A stretch of DNA of 64,000 nucleotides from Brasenia schreberi (Eukaryota; Streptophyta; Magnoliopsida; Nymphaeales; Cabombaceae). The translations under genes were made by a program, and so were the position numbers. Location of the stretch: the NCBI GenBank assembly GCA_036023115.1, contig JAYKKT010000046.1, forward strand, positions 3,807,001-3,871,000, read 5' to 3'. Shown piece after piece: positions 47,433 through 60,140 of the stretch (within the stretch, counting starts at the first letter, position 1; each line of letters opens with the position of its first letter). The notes under the pieces were generated by a model. It did not search any database. It worked only from the letters and a program-made list of their open reading frames with translations, and was not told where the DNA came from.

Positions 47433-49189
47433 TCACCATTATTTCTGACCACTATCTGAGGCGACTGTATAGTCGGTTTGACCGGTTGTGTTCTCTTTGT
47501 TGCTGGCACTCATAGAAACGTGAGAAACTTTACTTCTTGTTTGGCACCATGTGGGAAGTTTCTCAAATCCAACCTCTCACAGTTTCAGCTAACAGTAGAA
47601 TACAAATCCAAGGAAATTGAAGTCACTGTTTGGTTGCGTCAAACTTTCTGAAAGGGTGGATTTGACTCCGGACCCTATGGTTTTTAGGCCTTGTTTGCTC
47701 CAACCTTTAAGTGGAACAGCAACCCTCTTGCAGCAAGCTGAGAATGACCTCATGAGCATTTCTGCATGGATCACTCTTTCTTTTCTCTTTGTCCTAATCT
47801 CCTGTGATCATCAGAGCCACTGACCTTGTACAATTGCGCTTCAAAGGATGAAGCAAACATACTCATTGGATAATCAAAACCAAAGACCAAGCCTTGTCCC
47901 ACCCTAAGCAGAGGAAGCTACATACATTCTTAGTCTTCATTATGCTTTATCTTGTGCCATATTAGCATTCGACTCTAAATGCGTGTGTCCATCTTCTTAC
48001 ATCTGTAGGTTGTCTCTGTGAAAGTTGGTTGGATACGAGGTGTGCATCAGAGGAAGCGCTAACGCCTTCTTGACTATCAAAACAGGGCACTCTCGCAGAA
48101 ATGGTTTGATATGTATCAAAGCAAAATAATGGCAAGAATTATGAAGGATCCCGTTACTGTTAGAAGCCATGGAACAAGAACCATAAAGGTTTTAAAAGAC
48201 CCAATATTGAATTATCTTTGAGGTACCTTCTGTAACAGCAAAGGAATTCAAGCACACCTATTGGAGACTATGGATTCACAGAAGCAGTAAGGCACAACGC
48301 TTATGAATTTGAATGCTACATTGCTCTGTTCTCAAACAGGTACCATCTGTAGCCACTAAGAGCTGGCTGAGCTGCTCTGATCTGACCATGTAACAATACT
48401 GACTTGTTCGGAATGCTAAACACTTGGGACTCAAAAACTTTCTTTTCCCTGTAGAACTAAAATTTCGATTCAAAAGAAGACCTTTTATTTCTAAACTCTT
48501 GTCAAACGCCACCTATTTAGTGAAGAAAAATTGTAAATGGCCGACTTCTAGCTTTTTTAAACTGTAGATCATATCTGTGATCCAGTTTATTTTTGTCAAA
48601 AGAGAAACTTGAGTCTTTTCAGTGAAGTGCATCAAGCGTGTATTTGTACTTTACTGAATCAATAAAAATGTCTTTGCTTTGACACGGCAATACTATTTCT
48701 ATCTACCGAATGCCAATCTTTGCCAATTTCTTTCAACTTGTAACTACCGAATGCCGTCATTACGATAACAAGGATTGCTACATTATCTTTCAATTGACAA
48801 GCTGTTGTAATTCGGCCTTTTGCACAACCGATTGGTTTCTGATAGAGCTGCACAAAAGCATCCTGCTTCATTGTAACATTCCTGGGTAAGAAGCACTTTC
48901 TTTACATTTACCTCTTCTACAATGGGGTCTGGCATTATATATATACATATAGAGAGAGAGAGAGAGAGAGAAAAACCATCCAACATTAGGATTAGGAAAC
49001 TTAGTTTGCTGAACCATTTTGACCTAGCTAAAAGTCCAGTTATTCGAACATCCATGCCCACATACAGAAACAGGGTAATCAACATTTTCCCTATAACATC
49101 CATTTGACAGTGCCTATGTGTGCGCCTGCACACACACACAAGCTCACAAAGGGTAATTAACACCATCTTCCAGGAACAACTACTTCATG
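47433..49189. other. Intergenic, no gene recognised
   Basis: Several short open frames with no resemblance to known families; an AT/GA microsatellite at about 48938-48970. It might be the former upstream part of the orphan GST exon, but no GST exon 1 or 2 is visible. Confidence 0.5.
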
Positions 49190-49611
49190 TTTGCAGTGAC
49201 CTTCTTCCTGGAAGGACGAGACTAAATGTCCTCCCACCAGGCATTGACGTCCTTGCAGGACGTAACAAGGGCAGCATGGGGCGTGGTCATGAGGTAATGT
49301 GAAAGGAAAATGGTGAAGATCAGCGAGGGAGAAGAAGTCCCTGGCCAGGTACTTCCTCTTGGACAATATGTCCTCATACACGTCCAGCACTTTGGACAAC
49401 TTGTCCACCTGAGCCGCGATCACGGCCTGGTCAGGTGTCCCTCCCTTCCATGGCTTGATCACCGATTCAAACACCAAGGGTTGAATTGCAGGATTGAACT
49501 GGTGACTTTCGACTTCCACCTGCGCCATTTCCGCAGGATTCCCGCTTCTTAAGAGATCTGTTCCACTGTCATTGTATCTGTGCTCCACATACTTAGTGAT
49601 AGCCCTGGACT
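49190..49611 (-). pseudogene. Phi-class GST, orphan exon 3 with frameshift and stop
   Basis: Reads E-S-R-A-I-T-K-Y, L-D-V-Y-E-D-I-L and S-L-A-D-L-H-H-F-P-F, then shifts frame near 49300. In the other frame H-Y-L-M-T-T-P-H-A-A-L-V-T-S continues to a TAG in place of an S-S-R-P-like codon. The acceptor AG before E-S-R is also damaged. No exons 1-2 are found between this and the next GST gene. Confidence 0.88.
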
Positions 49612-49754
49612 CCGTAAACGTTGTCACAGCCCATTACATGTTACTTATGAATCACTTCGTTGAATCAATATGAAAAAGATTGTCATGAAGATTAAAAGTG
49701 TTGTTAATTATTAAGAATTCACTTGACAATGAAAATCCTTGATCTCTCGAGCCT

Positions 49755-49985
49755 ACAACAACTAAGCCTTTTGTCATACTACATGGGGTTGACTAAATGG
49801 ATTCTTTGTTTCGAGTGTCATGCTAACACTTAACTCAATATATAATAGATCATTTTTTATTCATATTTTCTTACAATCGTTTTTATGTTCAAACAGTCTT
49901 AACAAGTTTCTCTCATTTTATCCTTCATGGGTCCTACTCTCAATTTTGGCGTGTTTCCATGTTGTGTCTTATATTGCCAGCATCT
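49755..49985 (-). mobile_element. RTE-type LINE, short 3'-end fragment
   Basis: ACAACAACTAAGCCTTTT on the plus strand marks the RTE tail. Similarity to the 54652 copy continues for about 200 bases, more diverged than the others. Confidence 0.6.
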
Positions 49986-50426
49986 CCTAATCGTGTTTAT
50001 CAATTACTATGAATAGAAACAGATACGAGAAGCGATGACTGAACTGGGAGTGGGTAAGCAGGAGTTTGCATGAAAGATGAAGAGAGATATGTGTCGAAGT
50101 GATGAGAAATCCGAGCAGAAATGAATCAACAGCTCTTTTCGTCCGCCGGGCAACTTCAGAAAACTGGCCGGAAACGATACAGGAACCAATGGGCAAGAGG
50201 AAACTATAGGCATTGCCTTCGTTCCACAGAACTGACTCCGTCCAGCACCACCAAGAGGAGCAAGTTAGATCAAAGTAACACAGCATTCATACGCTAAGTT
50301 AATAAGAAACAAGCACACATACAAATACCTTCCTAGCAACAAGAAAGTCACATCCAAGTGACTTCATTGATTATTCAAGCATGAAAACACAAACATAATG
50401 GAAACTGGAATTCTTCTTCCTCTCCT

Positions 50427-51526
50427 TCAGAACTTCATGTTCGCCGAGATCTTCTTCCAGGCCGGGCGGGACGAGATGTCCTCCCACCAGGAACTGACAT
50501 GTGTGCGAGAAGTAACAAGGTCAGCATGGGCAGTGGTCATTAGGTAGTAGGTGTAAGGTAGGTGGTGCAGATCAGCAACGGAGAATTTGTCTCCTGCCAA
50601 GTACTTTCTCTTGGACAAGGTGTCCTCATAAACGTCCAGAACCTTGGCCACCTTCTCTCTCTGTGCTTCAATAAAGTTGCTATCGGGCAAGCCGCCGAAC
50701 ATGGGCTTGAAGATGCACTCAAAGACCAGAGGAGAGACTGCTTGGTGGAATTGATGAGCTTCAACTTCAAGCCACATTCCTACATTTGCCTTCTCAGATA
50801 GGGTTGTGCCCAAGAGATCCGTTCCATTGTCCTCGTATTTGTATGCTATGTACTTGCTGATTGCCCTGGACTCTGTTAATCAATGCAAACGAATCAAACA
50901 GATACCATGGATCATAATTCTTTTTGGATGACTTTGTATAGTTCCTCTTTTCTTAATTTGGAAAGGCCATAATTCATGGTCACAAAGGCTGTGTTTGATT
51001 GCAAGGCCGGGACTGCGGAACTGGAACTATATTTCAGGTCCGTAATGAGGCACAAGGAAAGGTTGTACAGGCCCTCCTTTTATTGTGTGTCGAAGCCCCG
51101 TTTAATTGAAAAGGAAATTGGAACTACAGTTTCAGTTCCGTAGTCCCAGGTCTTGTATTCAAACACCCCTATAGAGAAATTGTCGTCAAAATGTAGGAAA
51201 CCAGTCAATCAGCGGAAGGACTCGTCGGCCACAATCACTCTAGCCTGGGTTTGCTAGAATCCTTTTACGGGTCGAATTGGACCCGTACATAGAAATCAAT
51301 AGCAAAGACAAATCTCTTATGATACAACACCACCCATTTAGTTTTCATATAATTTTGATGTGAATTTGTGATTGAATCTGGAAATGAAGATGAGTATGAA
51401 CAAAAGTCTCACCAAAAAGCGTGATGTCACCATCTTCAAATGCTGGGATCTGGCCAAACGGCTGCACTCACATCACAAGGAGAGAACATAGAGAGTAAGT
51501 ATTAATCAAGATTTAAATCACCTTTT

Positions 51527-51601
<75 letters not shown>

Positions 51602-52560
51602 GAGGAGAGAGAGAGAGAGAGAGAAAGCAAGCAGCTTAATTCAGTTTCTTTTGTGCCTAAATTGTAACATCACGGGTTTAATTGCGGGGGATCTAGAACC
51701 AATTCCAGTAAAGTCAGTAGCATGAGGTCGGAGAGTGTGAATGTCTGGTAGGGGTTTGATTGACCAAGATCTGGCTGGTTCCGATTCCACCAAAACATAA
51801 CCGCTCCCCTCCTATTCCGGTTTTAAGTTTGGTTCTGTTCCAGTTTCATTTGAAAATTCATCAAACAAATGTGAGATCTTGGATCCGAAACAAAAGTACA
51901 ATTCATGACCATCGGTTCTGGAACAATGGCACCAGTTCTCGTTCCACCAAAGGGATCCCAGGTTCCCTCCGGTTGCACCCCTTCCAGTTCCAGCTGGTTC
52001 CAGCGGTAGTTTGGGTCAGATCGGACGCATTGACCCATGTCCAAACCGGCCACCTCCTCTTCCAAGCCCCAGGCCCCTGGAACCATATTGAGATAAAACG
52101 GAATCGTGAAAGGACAACCGGGCGTGCAAATATCTACACCGGCTTCAGGTCACGTGTTCGACACCGGGATGTTATCGAGTCTCGCTGAACTCCCCACATC
52201 TTAAAAGGAGACAAGATGCGCGCACCTATCTTGGTGCTTGTTTCGGTGTTCGGATACTCTTTCTCAAAGTGGGCTGATAGGGCCATGCTTGGTCGGTTCA
52301 AGTGGTTCGGCACTTGCTCCTGTCCTGTCAAAGTCTCGAGTTCGAGCCTTGTTCTTTTATTTTAAAAGATAAAAATAAAAAAGAGTGAGTTCAAACAGAT
52401 TCGAAAGTATACGTACATTGAGGGCAAGGAAAGAAGGCTGCTTGTGTTGGCCGGCGCGAACATTGACAGGGATGATCTCGTAGTCGAGGCCCTTCTCCAT
52501 CAGGCACGCCAAGACCGTGCTCGTGCATGGAGACATCGGCATGCCATACACCTTCAGACC

Positions 52561-52563
<3 letters not shown>
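50427..52563 (-). CDS. Phi-class glutathione S-transferase, 3 exons, intact, 213 aa
   Basis: Exons 52417-52563, 51413-51461, 50427-50872; the joined frame is 214 codons with GT-AG introns in the same phases as the gene at 39710. The N-terminus is M-G-L-K-V-Y-G-M-P-M-S-P-C-T with the catalytic Ser11, then L-N-P-F-G-Q-I-P with cis-Pro55 and L-F-E-S-R-A-I. The C-terminal domain holds W-L-E-V-E-A-H-Q-F and S-V-A-D-L-H-H-L-P. Expected to be a cytosolic glutathione-conjugating or ligand-binding protein. Intron 1 (955 bp) holds a TA/TG microsatellite, a MITE-like stretch and a SINE; intron 2 (540 bp) holds a MITE. A TATA box and a long CT/CA tract lie upstream in the presumed 5' UTR. Confidence 0.93.
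50987..51169. mobile_element. MITE in intron 2 of the GST gene
   Basis: The left end GGCTGTGTTTGATTGCAAGG and the reverse complement of the right end GGGGTGTTTGAATACAAGAC align over about 40 bases, including CGGAACTG. TIR style resembles PIF/Harbinger-like MITEs, but no clean 3-bp target duplication is seen. Confidence 0.55.
51533..51624. repeat. (TA)n(TG)n microsatellite plus (GA)n
   Basis: Intron 1 of the GST gene; TA about 30 bp, TG about 36 bp, then GA. Confidence 0.95.
51769..52089. mobile_element. Degenerate GGTTCC-rich MITE-like sequence in GST intron 1
   Basis: Begins with TCTGGCTGGTTCC and ends near CTGGAACCATATTG, with GGTTCC/GGAACC words throughout, as in the elements at 4232 and 45683. 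Ends are not clean. Confidence 0.35.
52260..52385 (+). mobile_element. SINE-like element in GST intron 1
   Basis: GGTTCAAGTGGTTCGG (A-box-like) and CTCGAGTTCGAGCC (B-box-like) about 30 bases apart, followed by an A-rich tail. Confidence 0.5.
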
Positions 52564-52565
<2 letters not shown>

Positions 52566-52629
<64 letters not shown>

Positions 52630-52632
52630 ATA
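52566..52632. repeat. (CT)n(CA)n tract directly upstream of the GST start codon
   Basis: Begins within three bases of the ATG on the coding side, so the 5' UTR would be a GT/GA-rich tract followed directly by the start codon. Confidence 0.9.
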
Positions 52633-52655
52633 CATACACTTGGGTCTGTATCAGA

Positions 52656-52663
52656 ATTTATAG
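52656..52663 (-). promoter_or_regulatory. TATA box of the second intact GST gene
   Basis: The minus strand reads CTATAAAT, 93 bp upstream of the start codon, just beyond the CT/CA tract. Confidence 0.65.
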
Positions 52664-52669
52664 AAAGGT

Positions 52670-54651
52670 TTTGGCTGATCATCACCCTTAGCTGCCCTGA
52701 GATGAGCACATCTCTTAGTTGATCCCCACGTCGCCTTGACCTCTCTTTCTTTCCTGAACTCTCTATCTCTAGAGTCAACTCGAAATCCAGAACCCAAATC
52801 CACCGGATCTAGAATGGTCAGTCAGTGTAGCAACTTGACCAAGTTGATATCAACTTCTAGAAAGTCCTTATTTCTGACAGCGGGATCGGCGAGATTTCGG
52901 ATTAAAATAATGCTTGCTAAGGTTTAGTTATGGGCTCTAATAAGCATCAAAATACATAATGGTGTATATGGACCAACAAAATCCTATTTGCCAAAAAACT
53001 TATTAAAAATCATGTTGATAATTCCTTTCTCTTTTTCTTTTTTTTTGGTGTGGATTATTTTTATCAACACACGAAAAGGTTTAGGAAATGCCTAAATCAA
53101 ACAAAAATGCAAATGTGAAATTTTTGAAATCACTAGATGCTTAACTTGCCAACTTGTTTGTTATTTCAAATTTCTATCGGCTTTAATGACCCATTTAATT
53201 GCATTAATTTATTTGTCCCTTGGTATTTAAAGCATCAGATCAACGCATGTGGGAACCTGGTGCTCCACACAACCCAGATAACTTGCTCGGCACTCCACCC
53301 ATGGTATTCTGCATTTTTATAAGATTGGTGGGCTGATTTTTATTCGTTTTAAATATCCACAACTATTTCACGAGGACGTGTGGATGGGTGTTCGAATTGA
53401 CTTTATAAATAAATTCCAAGAGGTTTGGAAAATGCAAGAAGTTTAACCTGAAAGAGGTCACGAGTTCGAAACTGAAGTTGTGTATCTGGTGCGGGTCACT
53501 TGTTGAAGTTCACAAGAAGATAAAATGAAACAGACACGCCTACTTAGAAAGTGTGGAGCCCCAATGGAAAAGAGTGGTCGGAGTTTTGCCGGAGAGAAGA
53601 AATTCGGGAACTAACAAAGTTCGAGATGAAATTGAGCACCATATAACCTAAGAATCGATGCAACGAATATCACTTTAAGGCTCGGTTTCGATCGACTTTC
53701 TTTAAACTCTAATATTGGGCAAGGAAAAACTTGAAGAAAACATCGGAATTGGATTCAATCCAAAACTTTAAACCAACGATAATCTGATTATAAAATAAAT
53801 AGTTAAATAAGATAACTGTTCGTGTCCTATGAGATGTAGCTAAAAAAGGACGTGTCCATGTAAAATGTGCTCGCCAATCTATGGGTGCCTTAGGCATAAC
53901 ACCAGTACATATGTGACGGGGTGCGGTTTACCGTTTATAGCCATCTAACGTGTTTTACAAGACCCCTTTCGTGTGCAATGACGTTCGCCATTTGGTAGTT
54001 CGCAAGCCAATCAATGATAATGGTTTCGGTCCCACATTTGGCCCGCTCCAATTCATATTAGTCGGATTTGTTACCCAAAACTGGATCCAAAAAAATTTCG
54101 ACCTCCATGTATAGGTTCATCTTTTTTTTCAGGTTTTGGGTGAGGGGGCAGCCGCCTCGCCTCGCTCATGAATAGGTCCGCCACTGGATCATCATCTGTA
54201 AATTTTGGATGATTGATATTCTTTAACTAATTACACGCATAATATGCTCAATTTTGACTTGTTCCTCTAGATTGTGTTTGTTTACGTAGGAAGGATTCCT
54301 GTTTTCACAAGCTGTTCGTTGTTTCCTAACAAGCTGAATCCCAACGTGAGGGACCAATTCCGAACTCGTTCGAACTCATGTCAGTAAATTTTGTTCATTT
54401 TAGCTCAAGTTCAAAACAATCTCTTGGCCATTGCCAAGAGCAACATGCATATTTTGCACGATCTACAGGAAAGGTCTGTGCAATCTTACTGACATGACGA
54501 AAGATTCACAAATAGCTCGTCTGTTTTGGCAAACTTCATCAACCAAATTGAGCCGAATATGCACCATTCATATTGAGTGCAGTCGAGGTCACAGGGGAGG
54601 AGAAAGCCAAACTGACTTATGTATGAGCAGATCAGTTCTTTACAAGCCAAG
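52670..54651. other. Intergenic, no gene recognised
   Basis: AT-rich. A B-box-like GGTCACGAGTTCGAAAC near 53456 suggests another SINE relic. GTCCGCCACTGG near 54176 resembles one end of the MITE at 43936. No coding seen. Confidence 0.5.
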
Positions 54652-56510
54652 AACAACAACAACAACTAAGCCTTTTCCCATACTAGACGGGGTCAGCTAC
54701 ATGGATTCTTTGTTTCCACAAATCCCTATCATTTACTCAAAATAAACTAGATCATTCTTTATTGTTTATTTCCAATACTTTTGTGGCCGTCCTCTACCTC
54801 TTTTAATACTTTCCAAATTTAGTTTTTCATACCTTCTTACATGTTCTTTTGATATTCTTTCTATATGTCCAAACCATCTTAAACGATATTCTCTCATTTT
54901 ATCCTCTATTGGTGCAACTCCTAATTTGTTTCTAACAACCTCATTATATATACGGTCTTTTCTTATATGATCACTCATCCATCTCAACATATTCATTTAT
55001 GTCACAAACATCTTTTGTACATATTAATGATTAACTGCCCAACACTCAAAACCATAAAACATGGCAGGCCTAATTGGTGTTGTATAATATTTACCTTTTA
55101 ACTTTGATGGTATCTTCTTATCACAAAAAATAACTAATGCTCCTCCCTATTTTAACTAATAAGTATTAATTCTATGCGTAATCTCCATCAATTCTTTATC
55201 ACTTTGAAAAATTGAACCCTAAGTATTTAAAATTTGCTTTTGGGGATGCAATGTGTGTCAACTTTAATTTATATGTCCTCTTAAATAACCAAATGATCAA
55301 ACTTACATTTCATATATTCTGTCTTTGTTCTACTAAGTCGGAGGCCTTTGCTTTCTAATGTTTCTATTTATAGTTCTAATTTTCTATTAACTTTTTCCTT
55401 AGACTCCTCCACTAACATAATGTCATCTATGTTTGGTTAACTCATCAATCACCATTATAAATAAGTATGAACTTAAAGTTGATCCTTGATGTAACCCAAT
55501 ATTAACTTCAAAGAAGTTTGTCATTCCTTAATGAGTCCTCATACATGTTTTTGCACCATCATACATGTCTCTTATAAGGTTAATGTATGTCAATGGGATA
55601 ACTCTTTTTTCTAAAGTTCTCCAAATAACCTCCCTCGATACTTTATCATAAGTTTTTCCTATATCAATAAATATCATGTGAAGGTCTTTCTTTTTTGCTC
55701 TAAAATGTTCCATAAGACGTCTCAAAAGGTTAATTGCTTTAATAGCAAATCTACCTTGCATGAATCCAATTTTGTTCTTTGTTGTCCTCGATACTTGTCT
55801 TAACCTATGTTCGATAATTCTTTCTCACAATTTTATAGTATGGCTCATTAACTTGATACCTCAATAATTCGCACAATTCTAAATGTCTCCCTTGTTCTTA
55901 TATATGGGTATAAATGTACTCGCTCTCCATTTCATGAGCATCTTTTGGTTTCTCCATATTTCATTAAATAGTCTTGTGAGCAAAGTGATTCCTATTTATC
56001 CTAGTATTTTCCAAACTTCTATAAGAATATTGTTTGATCCTACCGATTTACCATCCTTTATATGTTTAAGAGCCTCTTTGACTTCATTTTTTTGAATACG
56101 TCAGTAGAAATTGTGGTTTATATATTTTTTTATTTGGCTAACTCTCCTAAGCTAATACTAACATTTTTTATTTTCATTCAAAAGCTTATAAAAATAGTTT
56201 TTTCATCTATTTCTTATATCATCATTTGCCACTAAAATTTTTTCATCATCCTTGATGCATCTAACATAATTAAAATCTTTAGTTTTTTTATCTCTAGCCT
56301 TATTATCATAAAAATCTCTTTCACCCTCTTTTGAGTTGAATTTTTATATTAATCCTCCAAAATTTTAGCTTTTTTGCTTTTTCTTTACTTTCTTATAAGC
56401 CTCTAAAGTTTCACTAGTTTTCTTAGCATAATCTAAATTGTAACATGCCCTCTTTGCTTTGATTTTATTTTGCCCTACATTACTCCACCACAAAGCTTCT
56501 CTTTATGACG
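54652..56510 (-). mobile_element. RTE-type LINE, 5'-truncated, with intact 3' tail
   Basis: From right to left: linker with K-E-A-L-W-W and A-R-D-K-K-T-K-D, then RT with M-E-H-F-R-A-K-K-K-D-L-H-M-I-F-I-D-I (55528-55761) and the C-terminal H-I-R-K-D-R-I-Y-N-E-V-V, G-V-A-P-I-E-D-K-M-R-E-Y-R-L-R-W-F-G-H-I (54766-54996), R-G-R-G-R-P-Q-K, ending in GGCTTAGTTGTTGTTGTTG. The endonuclease is absent and stops interrupt RT. It shows the 3' half missing from the copy at 25346. Confidence 0.87.
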
Positions 56511-56942
56511 CCATCAATCAGAACAGTGTTACGAGAGTCACATGACTGATTGCCTATCAGCCAAAAGTAGGTTCACGGACCATAATCTCTACTAATAAAC
56601 CAAACAATTAAGGAAAATGAACAGCCTCGTTGGTGTAGCAAACATTACTCAAGTCCACAAAAGCAGCATCTGTTTTCGTAATTCACAGTTACCGGAGCAA
56701 TTTCTTAAAAAGTAAACTCTAAAAGAAGTTCCTGTAGTACCAAGTTTGTAAATAATATCATCGCTGTTATGTAATTTACAGAAACGGTGGCGAGGAATTG
56801 CGGAGCTACCAACCACCATATTTGGCAGATATATCCACCAGACGGAACATGTCAAAATTCCTATTTACAGCTATATACAGATCTAGGGAGCTAGATGAAC
56901 TACGTGAGGTAAGTATGGAGAAATACTAAGGAGATCTTTGTT
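56511..56942. other. 3' flank of the ATG18-like gene
   Basis: No gene recognised. Probably includes the 3' UTR of the neighbouring gene. Confidence 0.45.
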
Positions 56943-58522
56943 TTATACAGCATGGTCTTCACCCTTCATAAAGTTATGGAGTTCCATTTGAACCATTTCT
57001 CCACCAGCAGCAGGATCAAATTGACATCGATAGAAGCTGAAACAAGAATAAGCTCCAGTCATCAGTCCAACACTCGTTTTCTCATTCATCAAGTTGATCA
57101 AATTCATTTGCTTCTTGTAGTTCTCTTCCTTGTTTAAAACATATACACAAAAACACGTACACACACGCATTATCCTATTTCATGATCTTGTGTGTGTGTG
57201 TGTGCTGTCTCTGGAGGTAAAAAAACAGAAAAACCAGAAGCTATCTGCTGGCTACAGAATATTTATGGGTTCCCAAGTACCAACATCAAGTCTTATCCCA
57301 CGCTAAGTAGCATCAGCCACTAATTCTTAGTTGCCTTTATGCTATATCTTGTGTTACATTAGCATGTAATTCAAAAGAAATAAGATCATATTTTATTCTG
57401 TTTCCCGCCAAGACTTTTGGGGCCTTTCTCTGCCTCTTTTAATGATCCAACAAATTTTTGAACTTAACCCGAAAACAGTAGATCGATCATAGGGAAATTC
57501 AATAACTCATGCATTTTTTTACCATACCTTCCTTCAAAGCCAAGAATCATTACAGTGTTCTTTTGGTGCCCAAACGCCACGATGCACTTGGAACCTTCTG
57601 GCAAGCGGAACTGAGCAACTGACCATTCTGAACTAAAATATTTTGGCAAGACACCTGTAGATGGATAGAATTATTGAAATCCTTAGAAGCTAGATAAACT
57701 AACAAGCAGGAAAACATAAAAGATCAATTACTGCAGGACAGCAACCTTAAACAAGGTCTAAACTCATTCAAATTCTATCAACTGTACAACTATATTTACC
57801 AGCAAAATTTTTAAAAAGGGGCTGAATATGTATGGAGTGCGAACAATTCAAAGAACCAACTCACAAGTGTGGCAAATGCCTTGATGGATTCAAAAAGGAA
57901 GATATGAAGACATGGAACAAAGAAGCAGTTTCCTGTGAAGAATAAGAGCCCCAGTACATTGGGGGATTATTTCATTAAAGCTTGGACATACGTGAGCTTT
58001 CTCACCATTTCAAACGAAACAAACCAACCCCTACAGAACAACATGTTTATTTGTAATAGACAAGAAGCCCCTTCCAAGTATTAGGTGTTATAGCGTTGAA
58101 TAAAAAATTTGCATTTAAACATTCATAACATTGCTAAGGAGCAGAATTAGAAGGCAGTACAATTGTACAAACTGAAACACATTATGGAACTTCCGAGATA
58201 GGGTGAACCGTTCTCAATTCAGAAATCTATGTGTGTTCATCTCCATGTTCTCAGACAGGTTAAGAAAAAGGAAAACTAAAGCAGGCATGGAGAAAAAACT
58301 ACCCCTAATAAAAGAAAGCGATGAACCAATATTTGGACCATTGGTTGGAACAAGATTAGCATCTGTTCTGGGAGCAGGGACGATGTCCTGCGCTTGTGCA
58401 TCTTGATTAACTTTAATGCTAAAAACATGAACTGTTCCCTTGTCACTGGACACCGCAAGCCATTTCCCTGTGGAAGAAAATGCGATACTGTATATCTCTG
58501 CTCGATCTGCTCCTCTCCGAAA
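56943..58522 (-). CDS. ATG18-like (PROPPIN/WIPI) autophagy protein, last three exons only
   Basis: Exons 58303-58522, 57528-57654, 56943-57036 join in phase with GT-AG introns. The first begins with the phosphoinositide-binding F-R-R-G, then [12 protein letters not shown] and the WD-like blade [14 protein letters not shown], a variable loop and S-S-L-S-F-I-R-G. The second reads [11 protein letters not shown] and [10 protein letters not shown]. The third reads [15 protein letters not shown] to the stop. ATG18 proteins bind PI3P through FRRG on forming autophagosomes. The N-terminal blades should lie at higher coordinates. None is seen up to 59573, or from 63387 to the window end, so either a long intron runs through the hAT element or the gene is truncated. 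Confidence 0.85.
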
Positions 58523-59573
58523 CTTCAATAAAAATGAATAAATCATAAGATCAGATAAGAGAACCACCATAACCATCTGGTTTCTCCAAGAGGAAAAACA
58601 AATTCACAAGAAAGAAAAAAGATTTACGTGGAAACACAATTGTATGGGAAACAGAATAAAGCATTTGATCAGCTAACAGCAATGAACAGCTACCGATGCA
58701 CATAACGATCTGAATCCAAAATGATATCCAGTGGCACATGCAATCTAAATCCCAAAATCAACTCCAACAAATTCACGTATATAAAACCTCAACTGTGGCA
58801 CAGACAGGGTTAATGATTTCTGAGATGAGCACTTGAGCAGCTCCAAAACTAAACCTCTAATCTTTACGGACTGCATTCAGACTCTGATACTATTGATGCC
58901 TCTCCACTATACTAGGCTGAATTTTTGGCGAGTTAGATACATAATTTTCATGTTAAAATGCTTCTCCTCTTTAAACTTTTATGAGTTGAGAACAAAGATC
59001 TAGACCGATACTTCACTCACTATATTTCATGATTGGGTTGGCTCATGGAAGGTCTTTAGAGGACAGCACTTTTATCACGCAACACAGGATTACATCTCGT
59101 GCATTCCACTTTGTTTTACTCACCTTAGCTTCTCCAGCTATCTAAATTTGCAAATCATAAATTATCTTATTAAGTCTTTATTCCATCATTATAGTGTCCT
59201 TAGAGTTCCCTGACAAGCTAAGAGTGAACGGTACTCCTCTAACCTATCAAGACAACTCCTGATAGAGTTTAACCAATCAAGCCCTGTCACAAATCCACTC
59301 CATAAATCGTCCCATCCAATTGGTAAAGAACTCTATGATATTGGATGACACAACCATCCACTTTTCCGAAGTGTGAATTGAACATCTTGCGAGTACAAAA
59401 GTAACTCAAGAGAAAGATTTTAAAAAATACCTTTTGCGATGAACTTTGTTATTCTTTTCTCATGTTAAGTCTCAAAACATCCTACTGCATGATTGCATGT
59501 TTAAGCATGCATACTCTTCCAACTGTACATTATGCCAAAGGTGGAGCCCTAGAAGATGAACCATGCTCACTAA
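58523..59573. other. Between ATG18-like exons and the hAT element
   Basis: Starts at a good splice acceptor (TTGAAG on the minus strand), consistent with an intron of the ATG18-like gene. No further exon recognised. Confidence 0.5.
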
Positions 59574-59600
59574 CTATGTCACACAGACACCTCTATGAGG

Positions 59601-59672
59601 TGGGGTGTCGGCGTCAACACTGGTGCGACACCGACACCGACACAGTGTCAGTGCGGCACCGACACGGTGTCG
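59601..59672. repeat. Subterminal GTGTCGG/CCGACAC repeats of the hAT element
   Basis: GGTGTCGGCGTCAAC, GCGACACCGACACCGACAC and GCACCGACACGGTGTCG lie close together in both orientations. Such clusters serve as transposase-binding sites in known hAT elements; that role is inferred here. Confidence 0.6.
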
Positions 59673-60018
59673 TCATCTATTGACACGGTCAACGTGTATG
59701 GATGATTTTTGGGTGCGGTCAACGTCCTCAAGGCCATATTCGTCCACGATTTTGGATCCGGAGCACTACCCGTTCATGCCCCGAAGTCGCACTTGATCCA
59801 CGACCCGTTCTTTGCTCTGGCTCCTTAACCCTACCCTGCCCCCTTCTCTCCCTCGACGTTGTGTCTTTCTCCTCCCTCACAGTCTCTGGTCATCGGATAC
59901 AGCCAGCACTGCAATCCAGCAACGTTCACGTTTATCGCCCTCCTCTCTCTGCTGCTATGATGTCCAAGGCAGTAGCAATGGTTATGGCTCTGTGAAGGAC
60001 CCATAAAAAAGTAAGCGA

Positions 60019-60050
<32 letters not shown>

Positions 60051-60140
60051 GAATGCTTATTGCGAGAAGACATGGATGATTGGGAATCATTCATCTCCCT
60101 TTGCAGAACCCTGCGGTTATAGCTGGGCATGCTGGTGTGG

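Noticed and set aside
48783..49166. A 127-codon minus-strand frame upstream of the GST relic, considered as a missing GST first exon
   Set aside because: It contains a GA microsatellite translation and no glutathione-site motif (no S-T/P-x-T or P-F-G-Q).
49987..50286. A 99-codon minus-strand frame between two GST copies
   Set aside because: Hydrophobic and Ser-rich with no family resemblance. It falls in the 3' flank of the intact GST gene and looks like chance.
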